A DNA stretch of 64,000 nucleotides from Flavobacterium frigidimaris (lineage in GTDB: Bacteria; Bacteroidota; Bacteroidia; Flavobacteriales; Flavobacteriaceae), in contig FQWG01000013.1 of assembly GCA_900129595.1 (NCBI GenBank), positions 111,763-175,762 on the forward strand. The letters are read 5' to 3'. Positions 1 to 8,947 of this stretch are shown here, piece after piece (within the stretch, counting starts at the first letter, position 1; every line of letters begins with the position of its first letter). The notes beneath the pieces were generated by a model. That model had not been told where the DNA came from, did no database searches, and saw nothing but the letters and a program-made list of their open reading frames with translations. A program made the translations under genes and the position numbers.

Positions 1-422
1 GTAGCCCAAACTTTTTCTCCAAGTTCTTTTACACCCAATTCATCCATCCAGTCCGGAATAGATTCTTTTAATGCTCTAACTTTAGAAAGTTCGTCAAAAC
101 GTCCTTTAATTTTTCTTTCAGGTGTTCCTTCCAGTTGTTTCCAATCCGGAATTGGATATCCTCTTAAAACTGCCCAAACAGCAAACATTCTCCATAAATT
201 CTCTCTGTCGAAAGGCTCTTTTACTTCGGCAATTTCTGCGTATAATCGTTTCCAACGAACAATTTCGTATATCGTTTCAGCAACAAACTTCCTGTCAGAA
301 CTTCCCCAACGTTTGTCTTTTTTTAATGCTCTTGCTACCACTTTGTCTGCATATTCTCCTTCATTGAAAATTGCATTTAAAGAATCGATGGTAGTATAAA
401 CTAAATTTCTGTGTAATCTCAT
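1..422 (-). CDS. RsmB/NOP-family rRNA (cytosine-C5) methyltransferase, N-terminal part
   Basis: The first ~140 residues of a protein that runs off the left edge of the window, starting MRLHRNLVYTTIDSLN. It contains RWGSSDRKFVAETIYEIVRW, which fits the N-terminal NusB/RsmB-like helical RNA-binding region of the NOL1/NOP2/Sun methyltransferases. These enzymes methylate C5 of a cytosine in 16S rRNA using S-adenosylmethionine. The catalytic domain with its two cysteines lies outside the window, so activity cannot be judged. The ATG at 420-422 is the natural start: upstream is AT-rich spacer and the kup terminator. The family call is from sequence memory of Flavobacterium homologues and is fairly firm. 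The exact rRNA target is not known. Confidence 0.7.
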   Translation of the reverse strand, partial: MRLHRNLVYTTIDSLNAIFNEGEYADKVVARALKKDKRWGSSDRKFVAETIYEIVRWKRLYAEIAEVKEPFDRENLWRMFAVWAVLRGYPIPDWKQLEGTPERKIKGRFDELSKVRALKESIPDWMDELGVKELGEKVWA

Positions 423-510
423 TTTAATTATTTGAGTTGCAAAGGTACTATTAATTGATTGAAAGTTAAATTTTTAATTATGAATGTTGTTTTAACTTCC
501 TCTAAAAAGA

Positions 511-547
511 AAAAAACACTCTGATAAAGTTTAAAAGAGTGTTTTTT
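511..547 (-). terminator. Rho-independent terminator after kup
   Basis: AAAAAACACTCT and AGAGTGTTTTTT form a 12-bp stem around a 13-nt loop, with a T-run on the minus strand. It lies just beyond the kup stop codon. Confidence 0.8.
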
Positions 548-568
548 CTAAAGTATTTTATAAATGAT

Positions 569-2542
569 TTATTTTATAATTCGGGTCAATCCAATATTTT
601 CCGGAGCGTGAAGCACCATTGGGAATTTTTCTATTTTCACCGAACTGCTGTCTAAACCAAATGCTCTTTCTTCAGATAAACTCAGTTTCTTGATAAAGAA
701 ATAAGAGTTCATGATAATATTTTCGTGCCATCTTAAATCATTGTCATTTGACAAGAATTTTTCAGACAGTACAAATTTAAAGTCACCAATAATATTGTTT
801 TTGTTCAATGATTCATAACGGCTTGTAATATCTACTTCGCCACGTTTTACCATATCACGAATTACTTCCCTGAACATCAAATTGATCTTTGTAGGTTCTC
901 TGAATCCTAAGTTGAAATCGATTCGGTAGATATCGTCTTTGGCAATTTCAGTAACTTTATATTGTGTTTTGTACGGTTCAGTTAAAATGTTTACGTGTAC
1001 AAACCAATAAATGTCAGCTCTTTTAGGACGTTTTTGTAAAATAGAGTAAATTACTTTTTCTTCAAGTTCATCCACACGATTTGCATTGGTCATATAAACG
1101 AGGTGTGTGGCATATTTAGGAATAGATAAGTCTTCGCTCAGCTCCATTAAAACTTTCTTATAATCGTCAATTTTGATGATTTTAGTGTAGCTTTTATTAA
1201 TTCTTTTCGCCAGGTACCAAATCGTCATAATCGAAATCAGAACTGCTGCAATGATTAACGTTACATAACCACCTTCTGCAAATTTTGTAATGTTGGCAAT
1301 TAGAAAACTAAATTCTATCAATAAATAAACCGTGATAAGAGGTACCATTAAATACAATTTTACTCTTTTCATTATCAAATAATAATTAAGTAAAATAGTC
1401 GTCATAATCATACATAAAATGATAGCAAGACCGTAGGCATGCTCCATGTTTCCTGATTTTTCGAAGTGTAAAACGATTCCAACACAACCAAAAAACAGCA
1501 GCCAGTTGATTGACGGAATATACAATTGTCCTTTTACCTCAGTAGGATATTTGATTTTTACTTTTGGCCAGAAATTCAAACGCATCGCTTCGTTGATCAG
1601 TGTAAATGAACCACTGATAAGTGCCTGAGAAGCAATAACAGCTGCCAAAGTCGCCACTACAATCCCAAATGGAAGAAACCAGTGAGGCATAATTAAATAG
1701 AAAGGATTTCCGTTTTCTCCGCCTAGTTGCTGTAATGTACTTCCTTCATGATGAATCAGATAAGCTGCCTGTCCAAAGTAGTTTAGTACTAAAGTAGTTT
1801 TTACAAAAATCCAGCTTATTCTAATGTTTTTTCTTCCGCAGTGTCCCATGTCTGAGTACAATGCTTCAGCACCTGTTGTACATAAAAATACAAATCCAAG
1901 TACAAAGAAACCGTCAGGATGTATAGAAAGTAAATGGTAAGCGTAGTAAGGGTTAATCGCTTTTATAACCTCTGGATGGCTGATGATCTGAATCGTCCCC
2001 AGAGTTCCCAGCATGGCAAACCAGATAAGCATCATTGGAGCAAAAAATTTCCCAACCAGCTTGGTTCCAAATTGTTGTATGGTAAATAAAATAAACAGAA
2101 TTCCGATAACAATGTAAACAATGGTCTGCGTTTTCATTGTAGGATAAAACGCTCTAATTCCTTCTACAGCAGAGGATATTGAGATAGGCGGGGTTATAAT
2201 TCCGTCAGCAAGTAAAGCGCTGCCTCCAATAATTGCGGGGACAATAAGCCATTGAATTTTTGTTTTTTTAACCAGTGCATACAAGGCAAAAATACCGCCT
2301 TCGCCATGGTTATCAGCACTTAAAGTAATAAGAACATACTTTATGGTAGTTTGTAAGGTCAGGGTCCAAAAAACACATGAAATTCCACCCAGAACAATGT
2401 CAGCATTTATGGCGTAATCACCAAGTATGGCTTTCATTACATATAACGGAGAAGTACCAATATCTCCATAAATAATTCCTAATGTTATCAATAAACCCCC
2501 TATAGACAACTTACTATGTAAGTTTTTATGCGATGCGCTCAT
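569..2542 (-). CDS. kup: KUP/HAK/KT-family potassium transporter
   Basis: Potassium uptake protein of the inner membrane, a K+/H+ symporter in the studied members. The family signature IIYGDIGTSPLYV is near the N-terminus, followed by about twelve hydrophobic segments and a soluble C-terminal domain of roughly 200 residues, which is the usual Kup layout. The longest reading frame begins at 2599. I chose the ATG at 2542 (MSASHKNLHSKLSIGG) because the extra 19 residues are not typical of the family and the signature then sits at the usual distance. The length of 657 aa is normal. It is monocistronic, with its own terminator. No K+-responsive element could be recognised upstream. Confidence 0.92.
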   Translation of the reverse strand: MSASHKNLHSKLSIGGLLITLGIIYGDIGTSPLYVMKAILGDYAINADIVLGGISCVFWTLTLQTTIKYVLITLSADNHGEGGIFALYALVKKTKIQWLIVPAIIGGSALLADGIITPPISISSAVEGIRAFYPTMKTQTIVYIVIGILFILFTIQQFGTKLVGKFFAPMMLIWFAMLGTLGTIQIISHPEVIKAINPYYAYHLLSIHPDGFFVLGFVFLCTTGAEALYSDMGHCGRKNIRISWIFVKTTLVLNYFGQAAYLIHHEGSTLQQLGGENGNPFYLIMPHWFLPFGIVVATLAAVIASQALISGSFTLINEAMRLNFWPKVKIKYPTEVKGQLYIPSINWLLFFGCVGIVLHFEKSGNMEHAYGLAIILCMIMTTILLNYYLIMKRVKLYLMVPLITVYLLIEFSFLIANITKFAEGGYVTLIIAAVLISIMTIWYLAKRINKSYTKIIKIDDYKKVLMELSEDLSIPKYATHLVYMTNANRVDELEEKVIYSILQKRPKRADIYWFVHVNILTEPYKTQYKVTEIAKDDIYRIDFNLGFREPTKINLMFREVIRDMVKRGEVDITSRYESLNKNNIIGDFKFVLSEKFLSNDNDLRWHENIIMNSYFFIKKLSLSEERAFGLDSSSVKIEKFPMVLHAPENIGLTRIIK

Positions 2543-2620
2543 GTATGTTTTTATAAAAGACGGTTGCAAATTTACTGTTTTAAAACAAATTAGCGTCAAT
2601 TATAATTAAAAAGATAAAAA

Positions 2621-2646
2621 AAAGCACAATCGTTAAATTGTGCTTT
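2621..2646 (-). terminator. Terminator after the Asn/Arg-rich secreted protein gene
   Basis: AAAGCACAAT, loop cgttaa, ATTGTGCTTT: a perfect 10-bp stem, followed on the minus strand by a run of T (the A-run at 2611-2620). It lies between the stop of the 2677-3927 gene and kup. Confidence 0.8.
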
Positions 2647-2676
2647 AGTTTATTATTTAGAAATGCGAATTTAATA

Positions 2677-3927
2677 TTAGCCTCTTCTTCCTCCGCCACC
2701 TCTTGAACCGGATCCGCTTTCTCTTTGTGGCTGGCTGCTTCTTGATTCCTGACTTCCTCTTGGAGACTCGGAACGTTGTGTGTTTTGAGTTCTTGCTGAG
2801 CTTCCTCTGTTTTCAGAACCGCCTCTGTTTTCTGAATAATTTCTGGGAGTTTCTGTTCTTTGAGTGGCAGAAGTTCTGTTGGTATTCATATTTGGTGCAC
2901 TTTCTCTGGAAACATTTGCATTATTTTGACCGTAATTTCTTCTGTTTTCTGTTCTTGTGGTATTTTCTACTCTTACAGGATTATTTACGTTTGCTGAATT
3001 GTCTCTGCTTACAGAAGATGTTCGGTTGGTATTGTAGCTTCTGTCTGTGTTGTTTCTGTTGTCAGTATTGTTTCTGTTGTCAGCGTAATTTCTGCCTGAA
3101 GTTCTGTTGTCCGCAGTAGAAACTCTTCCTGTACTTGTTCTGTTAGTATTATACGTATTTTGAGTTCTGTTATAATCTCTGCTTGCTACACGTCTTTGAT
3201 CCAGATCGTATCTGTTCGATACATTGGCATGTCTTTGCGCAAAACTATAGTCAGGACGTCTTGTTTCGTAGCCATAGGTACGTCTTGATTCATATAAAAC
3301 CGGAGCTCTGTAACTTCTTCTTGTATTTACATAATTGTAATGATTGTTTACGTTGATACAAACATTAATATTGTTTCTGTATCTGTAAATAGGGTAAGGT
3401 CTCCATGCTGCATAATAGGTAGGGTAGACATTCCAGGTCCAGGTGGAGTAATAAGGTCTGTAATTGGTGACCCAAAATGAACTATAGATCACTGGAGTTA
3501 TACTGTAAACCGGCTCATAAATGTAGTTGGCTCCGTATAAATAGGTATTACCTACAACCTGCACGCTAACTTTATTATAATTGTCTCTTTCTACATCGAT
3601 CGTAGCAATATCCTGATACACATCACGATCTAAAACAGCCTGAATAATGACAACGTGCGTTCTGTTTTCTACAGATTCGATGACACGTAAATAATCAACC
3701 TGGTCGTCGCCATTTAAGTCAAGATTGGATATTTGATATTTAGGATCGTTCAAACGTCTTTCAAAATCCTGAAGGTTTGCTGATTCCCCAAACATAGAGG
3801 CCACAGCTCTTAAGTCTAAGTTATCGCTTATATCTGAGTTTTTTGCATAAACAGTAGTTTGGCTTTGTACTTGTACAGAACTAAAACCTAATGTCAGCAG
3901 GGCTATAAAAAGTAGTTTAGTTTTCAT
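2677..3927 (-). CDS. Secreted protein with long Asn/Arg/Ser/Thr-rich tail, function unknown
   Basis: A 416-residue protein with a clear signal peptide (MKTKLLFIALLTLGFSSVQV). The first ~200 residues look folded, with DLNGDDQVDYLRVIE resembling a calcium-type DxDGDG loop, and a Tyr/Trp-rich stretch around YRPYYSTWTWNVYPTYY. From about residue 235 it becomes a low-complexity tail of repeated N-R-T/S-D blocks (DNRNNTDNRNNTDRSYN) ending GSGSRGGGGRRG. Such tails are disordered and strongly basic, so an envelope-exposed, polyanion-binding role is possible but is only inference. Similar secreted proteins occur in Flavobacterium without a known function. It has its own terminator and faces away from the BNR-repeat gene at 4047. 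Confidence 0.75.
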   Translation of the reverse strand: MKTKLLFIALLTLGFSSVQVQSQTTVYAKNSDISDNLDLRAVASMFGESANLQDFERRLNDPKYQISNLDLNGDDQVDYLRVIESVENRTHVVIIQAVLDRDVYQDIATIDVERDNYNKVSVQVVGNTYLYGANYIYEPVYSITPVIYSSFWVTNYRPYYSTWTWNVYPTYYAAWRPYPIYRYRNNINVCINVNNHYNYVNTRRSYRAPVLYESRRTYGYETRRPDYSFAQRHANVSNRYDLDQRRVASRDYNRTQNTYNTNRTSTGRVSTADNRTSGRNYADNRNNTDNRNNTDRSYNTNRTSSVSRDNSANVNNPVRVENTTRTENRRNYGQNNANVSRESAPNMNTNRTSATQRTETPRNYSENRGGSENRGSSARTQNTQRSESPRGSQESRSSQPQRESGSGSRGGGGRRG

Positions 3928-4046
3928 TTTAAATCATATTAAGATTGATATTCTGAGATATCCAATTACTGTGCCAGAAAAAAGAACAGAACTTATTTTA
4001 TATGTTATAAATAATTGTATTTTAGCATCAAAAAAATCTAATTTAT

Positions 4047-5108
4047 ATGAGAAAAGTAATATTGTTTTTTGGTGCTTTGATTTTATTAATGTCTTTTAAA
4101 GCGCTGAATCATAATGATAAAAAGTCGTTTTGGGGTGGTTTTACTTCCATACAGATAGATACTTTGTTTCAGGATAAAATTAGTATTAGGGCGATTGTAA
4201 TTGATAAGAATAAAATTTGGTACGGAGCTGATAATTCCCGATTTGGCTATTATGATTTAGATAAAAAAGAGAAGTTTGAAGACCGTATTTATCGTGATAC
4301 TTTGAACTTGGAATTTAGAAGCATTGCTCAAAATTCTCAGAGTGTTTTTTTGTTAAGCGTAGGAAATCCTGCACTACTTTATCAGGTATCTAAAAAAACA
4401 CAAAAAGTAAAATTAGTTTATAAAGAAGTTCACGAAAAGGTGTTTTATGATAGTATGCAATTTTGGAATGATAAGGAGGGAATTGCAATAGGGGATCCAA
4501 CAGAAGATACTTTCTCAATTATTGTAACACGTGACGGAGGCGAAACATGGACAAAAATACTCTCAGATAAATTACCTACAAATGCTGAGGGCGAAGCGGC
4601 TTTTGCTGCAAGTAACTCGAATATTGTTATAAAAGGAAATGATACATGGCTGGTTTCAGGTGGAAAAAAAGCACGTGTTTTTTATTCTCCTGATAAAGCG
4701 AAAACATGGAAAGTAATTGAAACGCCAATTGTTCAGGGAAAAGCAATGACAGGTATTTTTACTGCTGATTTTTATGATGCCAAACACGGATTTATTGCAG
4801 GTGGTGATTATGAGCTTCCAAACAAAAAAACAGATAATAAAGCTTTTACGACTGATGGTGGAAATACCTGGAAATTAATAGGTCAGGAAATGGGTTTTGG
4901 ATACGCATCATGCGTGCAGTATGTTCCGGGAGGAAATGGTAAAGAAATTATCTGCGTAGGTTCTGAAGGGATTCAGTATTCTCAGAACGGGGGCGAAAAC
5001 TGGACTCAGTTATCAACAGATTCAAAACTTTTTACGATTCGTTTTGTAAACAGGAATACGGCAATTGCTGCAGGTCATAATAAAGTAATCCGAATTCGTT
5101 TTAAATAA
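4047..5108 (+). CDS. BNR/YCF48-like beta-propeller secreted protein
   Basis: A 353-residue protein with an N-terminal signal segment (MRKVILFFGALILLMSF). It carries several repeats of the DGGxTW type: TRDGGETWTKIL, SPDKAKTWKVIE, TTDGGNTWKLIG, QNGGENWTQLS. These Asp-box motifs mark beta-propeller folds of the sialidase/BNR and YCF48 (photosystem II assembly factor-like) group. Bacteroidota homologues are often labelled 'oxidoreductase' without biochemical support. No sialidase catalytic residues are evident. It is probably a periplasmic or outer-membrane-associated propeller. It is monocistronic and divergent from the gene at 2677-3927. Confidence 0.8.
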   Translation: MRKVILFFGALILLMSFKALNHNDKKSFWGGFTSIQIDTLFQDKISIRAIVIDKNKIWYGADNSRFGYYDLDKKEKFEDRIYRDTLNLEFRSIAQNSQSVFLLSVGNPALLYQVSKKTQKVKLVYKEVHEKVFYDSMQFWNDKEGIAIGDPTEDTFSIIVTRDGGETWTKILSDKLPTNAEGEAAFAASNSNIVIKGNDTWLVSGGKKARVFYSPDKAKTWKVIETPIVQGKAMTGIFTADFYDAKHGFIAGGDYELPNKKTDNKAFTTDGGNTWKLIGQEMGFGYASCVQYVPGGNGKEIICVGSEGIQYSQNGGENWTQLSTDSKLFTIRFVNRNTAIAAGHNKVIRIRFK

Positions 5109-5111
5109 CAA

Positions 5112-5148
5112 GAACCCTAAATAATAAAGTAAGTATTATTATATAGGG
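5112..5148 (+). terminator. Weak hairpin after the BNR-repeat gene
   Basis: ACCCTA and TAGGGT arms separated by an AT-rich loop, with no clear T-run. It lies between convergent genes and may serve as a weak bidirectional terminator. Confidence 0.3.
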
Positions 5149-5175
5149 TCCCTGTCGCTGTTGTTCTTTTTAATA

Positions 5176-5634
5176 TTAGCTTTTGCTCGCTTTGTCACGG
5201 TATTGTTTCAGTAATTTGCGGTTAAAATCATCTTCTGATTTTTTAAGCTTTAGTATTTTCTTAGCCGATAGGATCTTTTTTAAATTGGTATTGTACCTGT
5301 CGCGCAAAAGATATAATTCTTTATCAGTGCTTTCTATTTGTGACAGGAGCGACGCTGCCTCTTTCTCTGACATTGAACTGATGTTGTCGTCGTCTAATTT
5401 GCGCAGATAGGTTTTCATTTTTTCATGACGCAGTTCGTATTGTTTGTCGTCATATGCATTGTAAATAGGCCAGAATTTTTCCGCTTCTGTAGAGGTTAGT
5501 TCTAGTTCTGTAGTTAAAAAAGAAACTTTATATGCCTTAATTTTTTCTCGCTTCTCATCTGTTTTATCACTTTGTGCATAAAATGAGAAAGTAACAAAGA
5601 ATAGAATTATCGGTAGTATATTTTTAATTTTCAT
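5176..5634 (-). CDS. Spy/CpxP-like periplasmic sensor of the ECF sigma system
   Basis: A 152-residue exported protein with a signal peptide (MKIKNILPIILFFVTFSFYAQ). The helical, highly charged body contains LTSTEAEKFWPIYNAYDDKQYEL, typical of the LTxxQ-like Spy/CpxP-type helical proteins that Flavobacterium genomes label 'sensor of ECF-type sigma factor'. It is the third gene of an apparent operon, 17 bp after the anti-sigma-like gene, which itself follows the sigma factor. The order supports a role in sensing envelope stress and modulating the anti-sigma factor. That role is inferred from context. Confidence 0.75.
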   Translation of the reverse strand: MKIKNILPIILFFVTFSFYAQSDKTDEKREKIKAYKVSFLTTELELTSTEAEKFWPIYNAYDDKQYELRHEKMKTYLRKLDDDNISSMSEKEAASLLSQIESTDKELYLLRDRYNTNLKKILSAKKILKLKKSEDDFNRKLLKQYRDKASKS

Positions 5635-5651
5635 CTTTTGATATTTTTGTT

Positions 5652-6068
5652 TTATTCTGAAATTAAATTTTCAATATTTGGGTTTGAAGCCAAAATGTCT
5701 TCCAGTGTTTCCTGTTCCAGGGCAACACCTTTGTTAAGTTTATCGATATCTTTAGTGTCCAGTTCCTTAATTAAATCATATTGATTTAGATTCGACTGAT
5801 AAGACAAATAAGTCTCTAAAGTATCTTCGTCAAGATCTTTAGAAGTGTTCGTATAGTTGTTTACTATAGGAATCATTAATCCGATAACCATTACAGCCGC
5901 GGCAAATAGTGAAAGAACTCTTTTACGCTTGTAAATCGGAATTACTTTTACTTCTTGTTTGTCGTTTACCTGTTGTAAAACTCTTGCCGAAAAATCATCA
6001 AAATAATGCTCAGGAGTTTTAAATCCGGTTGTTCTCTTCGGTTCGTTTTCTAGTTTAAATGCTTTCAT
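5652..6068 (-). CDS. Putative anti-sigma factor, single-pass membrane protein
   Basis: A 138-residue protein with a short cytoplasmic N-terminus containing FKTPEHYFDDFSARVLQQV, a single hydrophobic segment (LSLFAAAVMVIGLMIPIV, residues about 53-70), and a periplasmic acidic C-terminus. This is the usual shape of Bacteroidota anti-sigma-like partners encoded right after an ECF sigma factor. It lies 33 bp after the sigma gene and 17 bp before the secreted sensor. No zinc-binding HxxxCxxC motif is present, so it is not a ZAS-type anti-sigma. Function is from gene order and topology. Confidence 0.7.
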   Translation of the reverse strand: MKAFKLENEPKRTTGFKTPEHYFDDFSARVLQQVNDKQEVKVIPIYKRKRVLSLFAAAVMVIGLMIPIVNNYTNTSKDLDEDTLETYLSYQSNLNQYDLIKELDTKDIDKLNKGVALEQETLEDILASNPNIENLISE

Positions 6069-6101
6069 AATATCTATAAGATAGTTTTAGTTGCAAAAGG
6101 T

Positions 6102-6644
6102 TTAATTGGATGTAACATATATTTCAATTTTTTTTACGGCATGATGATAAGATGCTTTCAATGCGCCAACTGAAGTCCCCAGGATTTCAGCAATTTCTTC
6201 ATATTTTAATTCTTCAAAATATTTCATTTTAAAAACCAATCGTTGTTTTTCCGGCAGGGTCACGATGGCTTTTTGAAGTTTGATCTGGATTTCATCTCCG
6301 TCAAAATAAACATCAGCTTTCAAATTGTCGATGGTTTTATTTTGTAATGCTTCAGAAGTCACGCCGCTTAGTTTTGCTTTTTGATTTAAAAAGGTCAAAG
6401 CTTCGTTAGTGGCAATTCGGTACATCCACGAAAAAAGTTTACTCTCTCCTTTGAAGTTTTTTAAATACTGAAAAACTTTCACGAAAGTATTCTGCAAAAC
6501 ATCATCTGCATCATCATGATTCAAAACGATGTTTCGAATATGAGAATACAAGGGTTTCTGATAATCAGACAGGAGTTTTTGAAACGCTGTATTTTGCGTT
6601 TTAGGATTTAATAGTTCTTGTATAAATTCCTTCTCGTCTGTCAA
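6102..6644 (-). CDS. ECF-family RNA polymerase sigma-70 factor
   Basis: A 180-residue sigma factor with only regions 2 and 4. Region 2 includes DDADDVLQNTFVKVFQYLKNFKGESKLFSWMYRIATNEAL. Region 4 includes LPEKQRLVFKMKYFEELKYEEIAEILGTSVGALKASYHHAVKKI, with the helix-turn-helix. It directs RNA polymerase to stress promoters until held by an anti-sigma factor. It heads a three-gene minus-strand cluster with a membrane anti-sigma-like protein and a Spy-like secreted protein. The short spacing suggests co-transcription and probably autoregulation, though no promoter motif for it was identified. Confidence 0.92.
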   Translation of the reverse strand: MTDEKEFIQELLNPKTQNTAFQKLLSDYQKPLYSHIRNIVLNHDDADDVLQNTFVKVFQYLKNFKGESKLFSWMYRIATNEALTFLNQKAKLSGVTSEALQNKTIDNLKADVYFDGDEIQIKLQKAIVTLPEKQRLVFKMKYFEELKYEEIAEILGTSVGALKASYHHAVKKIEIYVTSN

Positions 6645-6705
6645 ATTTTTAGATTTATCTTATTAGAATGAAATTTAAACAAAAGGTTTAATCTTTATCA
6701 TTATC

Positions 6706-7902
6706 TTAGAATTCAGACTGCTCTTCTTCTGTTGTTTTTGGAGCCGGTTTAGGAGTAGGCTTTGTTTTTGGAGCTGGTTTTGGCGCCGCTTTTGGTGCTT
6801 CTGCAGGATCTGTTTCTGTTGGCTCCGTATAGGTTGGTTCAGTATCTGTTCTGTAAACAGGGGTTTTAGCCACAGGAACTATTTTAGGTTGTACCGGATA
6901 ATACACTTCGGTCACCAGCTTAGAAGGACTTTTAACATCCAGTTTGCTAACCGTCAATATTTCAAGATGAGACCAGCTTAAATCCGGTGTAATTTTTTCT
7001 TTATTGATAAAGGCAGTAGTTTTTGTAATTGCGTCGTTAATATGGGAGTAATCTCCTTTTAGCGTTGTTTTTACAGCTTCGAAACCCTTTAGAGTTCCGC
7101 CCAGAATATCACTTCCGGAAGTTGTCATAATTTCTTTATTTGTAGGCAAACAAATAGAAATTTTAGCTAATCCTGTTGCTGTGTTATAGGTGTGGTAAAT
7201 AATAAAAGGATTTCCGTTGGCAGACAAACCATTGTTTTGGCTGAACTCGATAAGTTTAGGAATTACAATTCGGGCATTTTTGCTTATTTTTTGTATTTCG
7301 CTTGTAAATGTTTGTCCGATATAAGGAGTTTCGGTTTTCTTTACCACTCCATTTACTTCAACGGCAAAAGTTCTGGTTTCGTAATCCAGATTTTTATCAA
7401 TGTTTGCAAGGCTTTTTTCGTAAATAGTTCCAATAACCTTATCAGAACCTCCGTTAAGGGCAGTGTAAACTTTAAACAAGAAACTCATAGTTCCGGATGC
7501 TTTCCAGGTAACTTTCGTTTTTCCGCCCAGAGTATCTTTAAACGTCCAGTTGACATCAGCCTCTGTTCCGTCGTATTTCATTTTTTGCTGAATACTTTCT
7601 CCTTCTTTGGTTTTTAGTGTGATCGCATTTCCATTTCCTTCGGATCCTGTCCAGTAGTACGAAGCACCATTTCCGGCTGTTTTATTGGGGAAAGTCATTT
7701 TTATTGAAGGATCTGCTACAGACCAGGATTCAAAATCTTCATAATTTCTAAAATCATTGATGTAATTGTAAACCGTTGCTTTTGGCGAATTGATGACTTT
7801 GCTTCTTTCAACAGTGAAAATCCCTTTTTGGGTAGCAACAAAAACGGTTAGCGCAACTAAACTTAATAATAATAGTAGGAATATGTATTTTAGAATCTTC
7901 AT
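6706..7902 (-). CDS. SRPBCC/polyketide-cyclase-like protein with Pro/Lys-rich tail
   Basis: A 398-residue protein. It starts with a membrane anchor or signal (MKILKYIFLLLLLSLVALTVFVA), then an SRPBCC-type START-like domain (VERSKVINSPKATVYNYINDFRNYEDFESW, about residues 32-180). A second domain resembles GyrI/AraC effector-binding domains (NGNPFIIYHTYN...ISICLP). The C-terminal ~60 residues are a Pro/Thr/Ala/Lys-rich string (PAPKTKPTPKPAPKT). SRPBCC domains bind small hydrophobic ligands; the ligand here is unknown. The tail looks like a disordered linker or cell-wall-spanning segment. The gene lies just upstream of the ECF sigma cluster on the same strand, 61 bp away, but a functional link is not shown. 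Confidence 0.75.
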   Translation of the reverse strand: MKILKYIFLLLLLSLVALTVFVATQKGIFTVERSKVINSPKATVYNYINDFRNYEDFESWSVADPSIKMTFPNKTAGNGASYYWTGSEGNGNAITLKTKEGESIQQKMKYDGTEADVNWTFKDTLGGKTKVTWKASGTMSFLFKVYTALNGGSDKVIGTIYEKSLANIDKNLDYETRTFAVEVNGVVKKTETPYIGQTFTSEIQKISKNARIVIPKLIEFSQNNGLSANGNPFIIYHTYNTATGLAKISICLPTNKEIMTTSGSDILGGTLKGFEAVKTTLKGDYSHINDAITKTTAFINKEKITPDLSWSHLEILTVSKLDVKSPSKLVTEVYYPVQPKIVPVAKTPVYRTDTEPTYTEPTETDPAEAPKAAPKPAPKTKPTPKPAPKTTEEEQSEF

Positions 7903-8090
7903 TGGAGTCGTTTATTTTGTGTCGTAAAGTTATAAATTTTATTACTAGTCACATGAATGCTACAATAATAAAAGTAAACTTTATGAAATTATTTTGATCA
8001 AAAAAAAGCTTCAGATAAAACGTTTTTAATGAATTTTAATTATGCAGCTTTCAGCGTTATTTATTCTAAATATAGAAAAATTTTTCGAAA

Positions 8091-8279
8091 CTATCTTTTA
8101 AAGTAAAATTTGATCACAAATAAAAGAGCGATAAAAATCAGGAATACAATTAATACTTTATAATTTCCTTTGTAGAAAATTTTGTGTAATGCGAGGTCTT
8201 TTCGATAAGCGAATATCATTACGATTACAAATGCAATAAAAAAACAGAGTGCGAATATTAATTGTCCTTGACTAAACAT
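8091..8279 (-). CDS. Small two-helix membrane protein
   Basis: A 62-residue protein with two strong hydrophobic segments (LIFALCFFIAFVIVMIFAY and VLIVFLIFIALLFVIKFYF) separated by a short basic loop. The gene fills a gap between convergently and divergently placed genes and has a plausible ATG after an AT-rich leader. Proteins of this shape are common in Flavobacterium. Function is unknown. Confidence 0.6.
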   Translation of the reverse strand: MFSQGQLIFALCFFIAFVIVMIFAYRKDLALHKIFYKGNYKVLIVFLIFIALLFVIKFYFKR

Positions 8280-8362
8280 AGTAAAAAATTATTTTTTTAC
8301 AAATTTAGAGAATTGTATATGAATAGTTGCTAATTTGGCATTTCATTTAAGGAAATAAAATA

Positions 8363-8743
8363 ATGAAGAAACAACTTGATGCAGTTACTGAGTTTCATAC
8401 TGCTTTTAAAATAGGTCACAGTCAAACACCAATTGCTGATTTGGGTGAAAGTAAAAAAATACTTCGTTATAATTTGATGAAGGAAGAGAATGAAGAGTAT
8501 CTTGAAGCGGTTCAGAATAATGATTTGGTCGAAATCGCTGACGCTCTTGGTGATATGATGTATATTTTATGCGGAACCATTATTGAACACGGTCTGCAGG
8601 ACAAAATTGAAGCTGTTTTTGATGAAATTCAGCGTAGTAATATGAGTAAATTGGGCGAAGACGGAAAGCCTATTTACAGAGAAGACGGAAAGGTAATGAA
8701 GGGGCCAAATTATTTTAAGCCTGATTTTTCTAAATTGTTGTAA
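8363..8743 (+). CDS. MazG/HisE-like nucleoside triphosphate pyrophosphohydrolase
   Basis: A 126-residue all-alpha NTP pyrophosphatase. The metal-binding pattern ExxE...ExxD is visible as KEENEEYLEAV...EIADALGDMMYILCG. Such enzymes hydrolyse nucleoside triphosphates to monophosphates plus pyrophosphate. Members close to this one are annotated as PRA-PH-superfamily or MazG-like proteins, and may clean damaged nucleotides. It is not in a histidine operon, so a HisE role is unlikely. The substrate cannot be read from the sequence. It is followed by a long inverted repeat and is convergent with ilvE. Confidence 0.8.
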   Translation: MKKQLDAVTEFHTAFKIGHSQTPIADLGESKKILRYNLMKEENEEYLEAVQNNDLVEIADALGDMMYILCGTIIEHGLQDKIEAVFDEIQRSNMSKLGEDGKPIYREDGKVMKGPNYFKPDFSKLL

Positions 8744-8830
8744 AGAGGTTTAACCGCAAAGACCGCAAAGGTTTTTTGGGTAGTCCCTGTAAGATAAAAA
8801 TAAAAAGTTCGCAAAGTTTTGCGCAATTTT

Positions 8831-8930
8831 TGTCATTTCGACGAAGGAGAAATCCTTGCAAGTAACTCCGCAATGAAAATCCAATCTTTGTCGAGCTTCT
8901 GACGAGGATTTCTCCTTCGTCGAAATGACA
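8831..8930. repeat. 100-bp element with perfect 25-bp inverted arms
   Basis: The left arm (8831-8855, begins TGTCATTTCGACGAAGGAG) and right arm (8906-8930) are exact reverse complements over 25 bp, around a 50-bp centre. It lies between the convergent genes at 8363 and 9007. Fragments of the same sequence (for example CTCCTTGCGTCGAAATGAC near 34625) occur elsewhere in the window, so it is a dispersed intergenic repeat, perhaps a MITE or REP-like element. Open frames across it are artefacts. Confidence 0.85.
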
Positions 8931-8947
8931 AGATTGTAGAAAAAAGT

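Noticed and set aside
2703..3119. 138-residue plus-strand frame rich in Phe/Leu/Cys
   Set aside because: Antisense shadow of the Asn/Arg-rich low-complexity tail.
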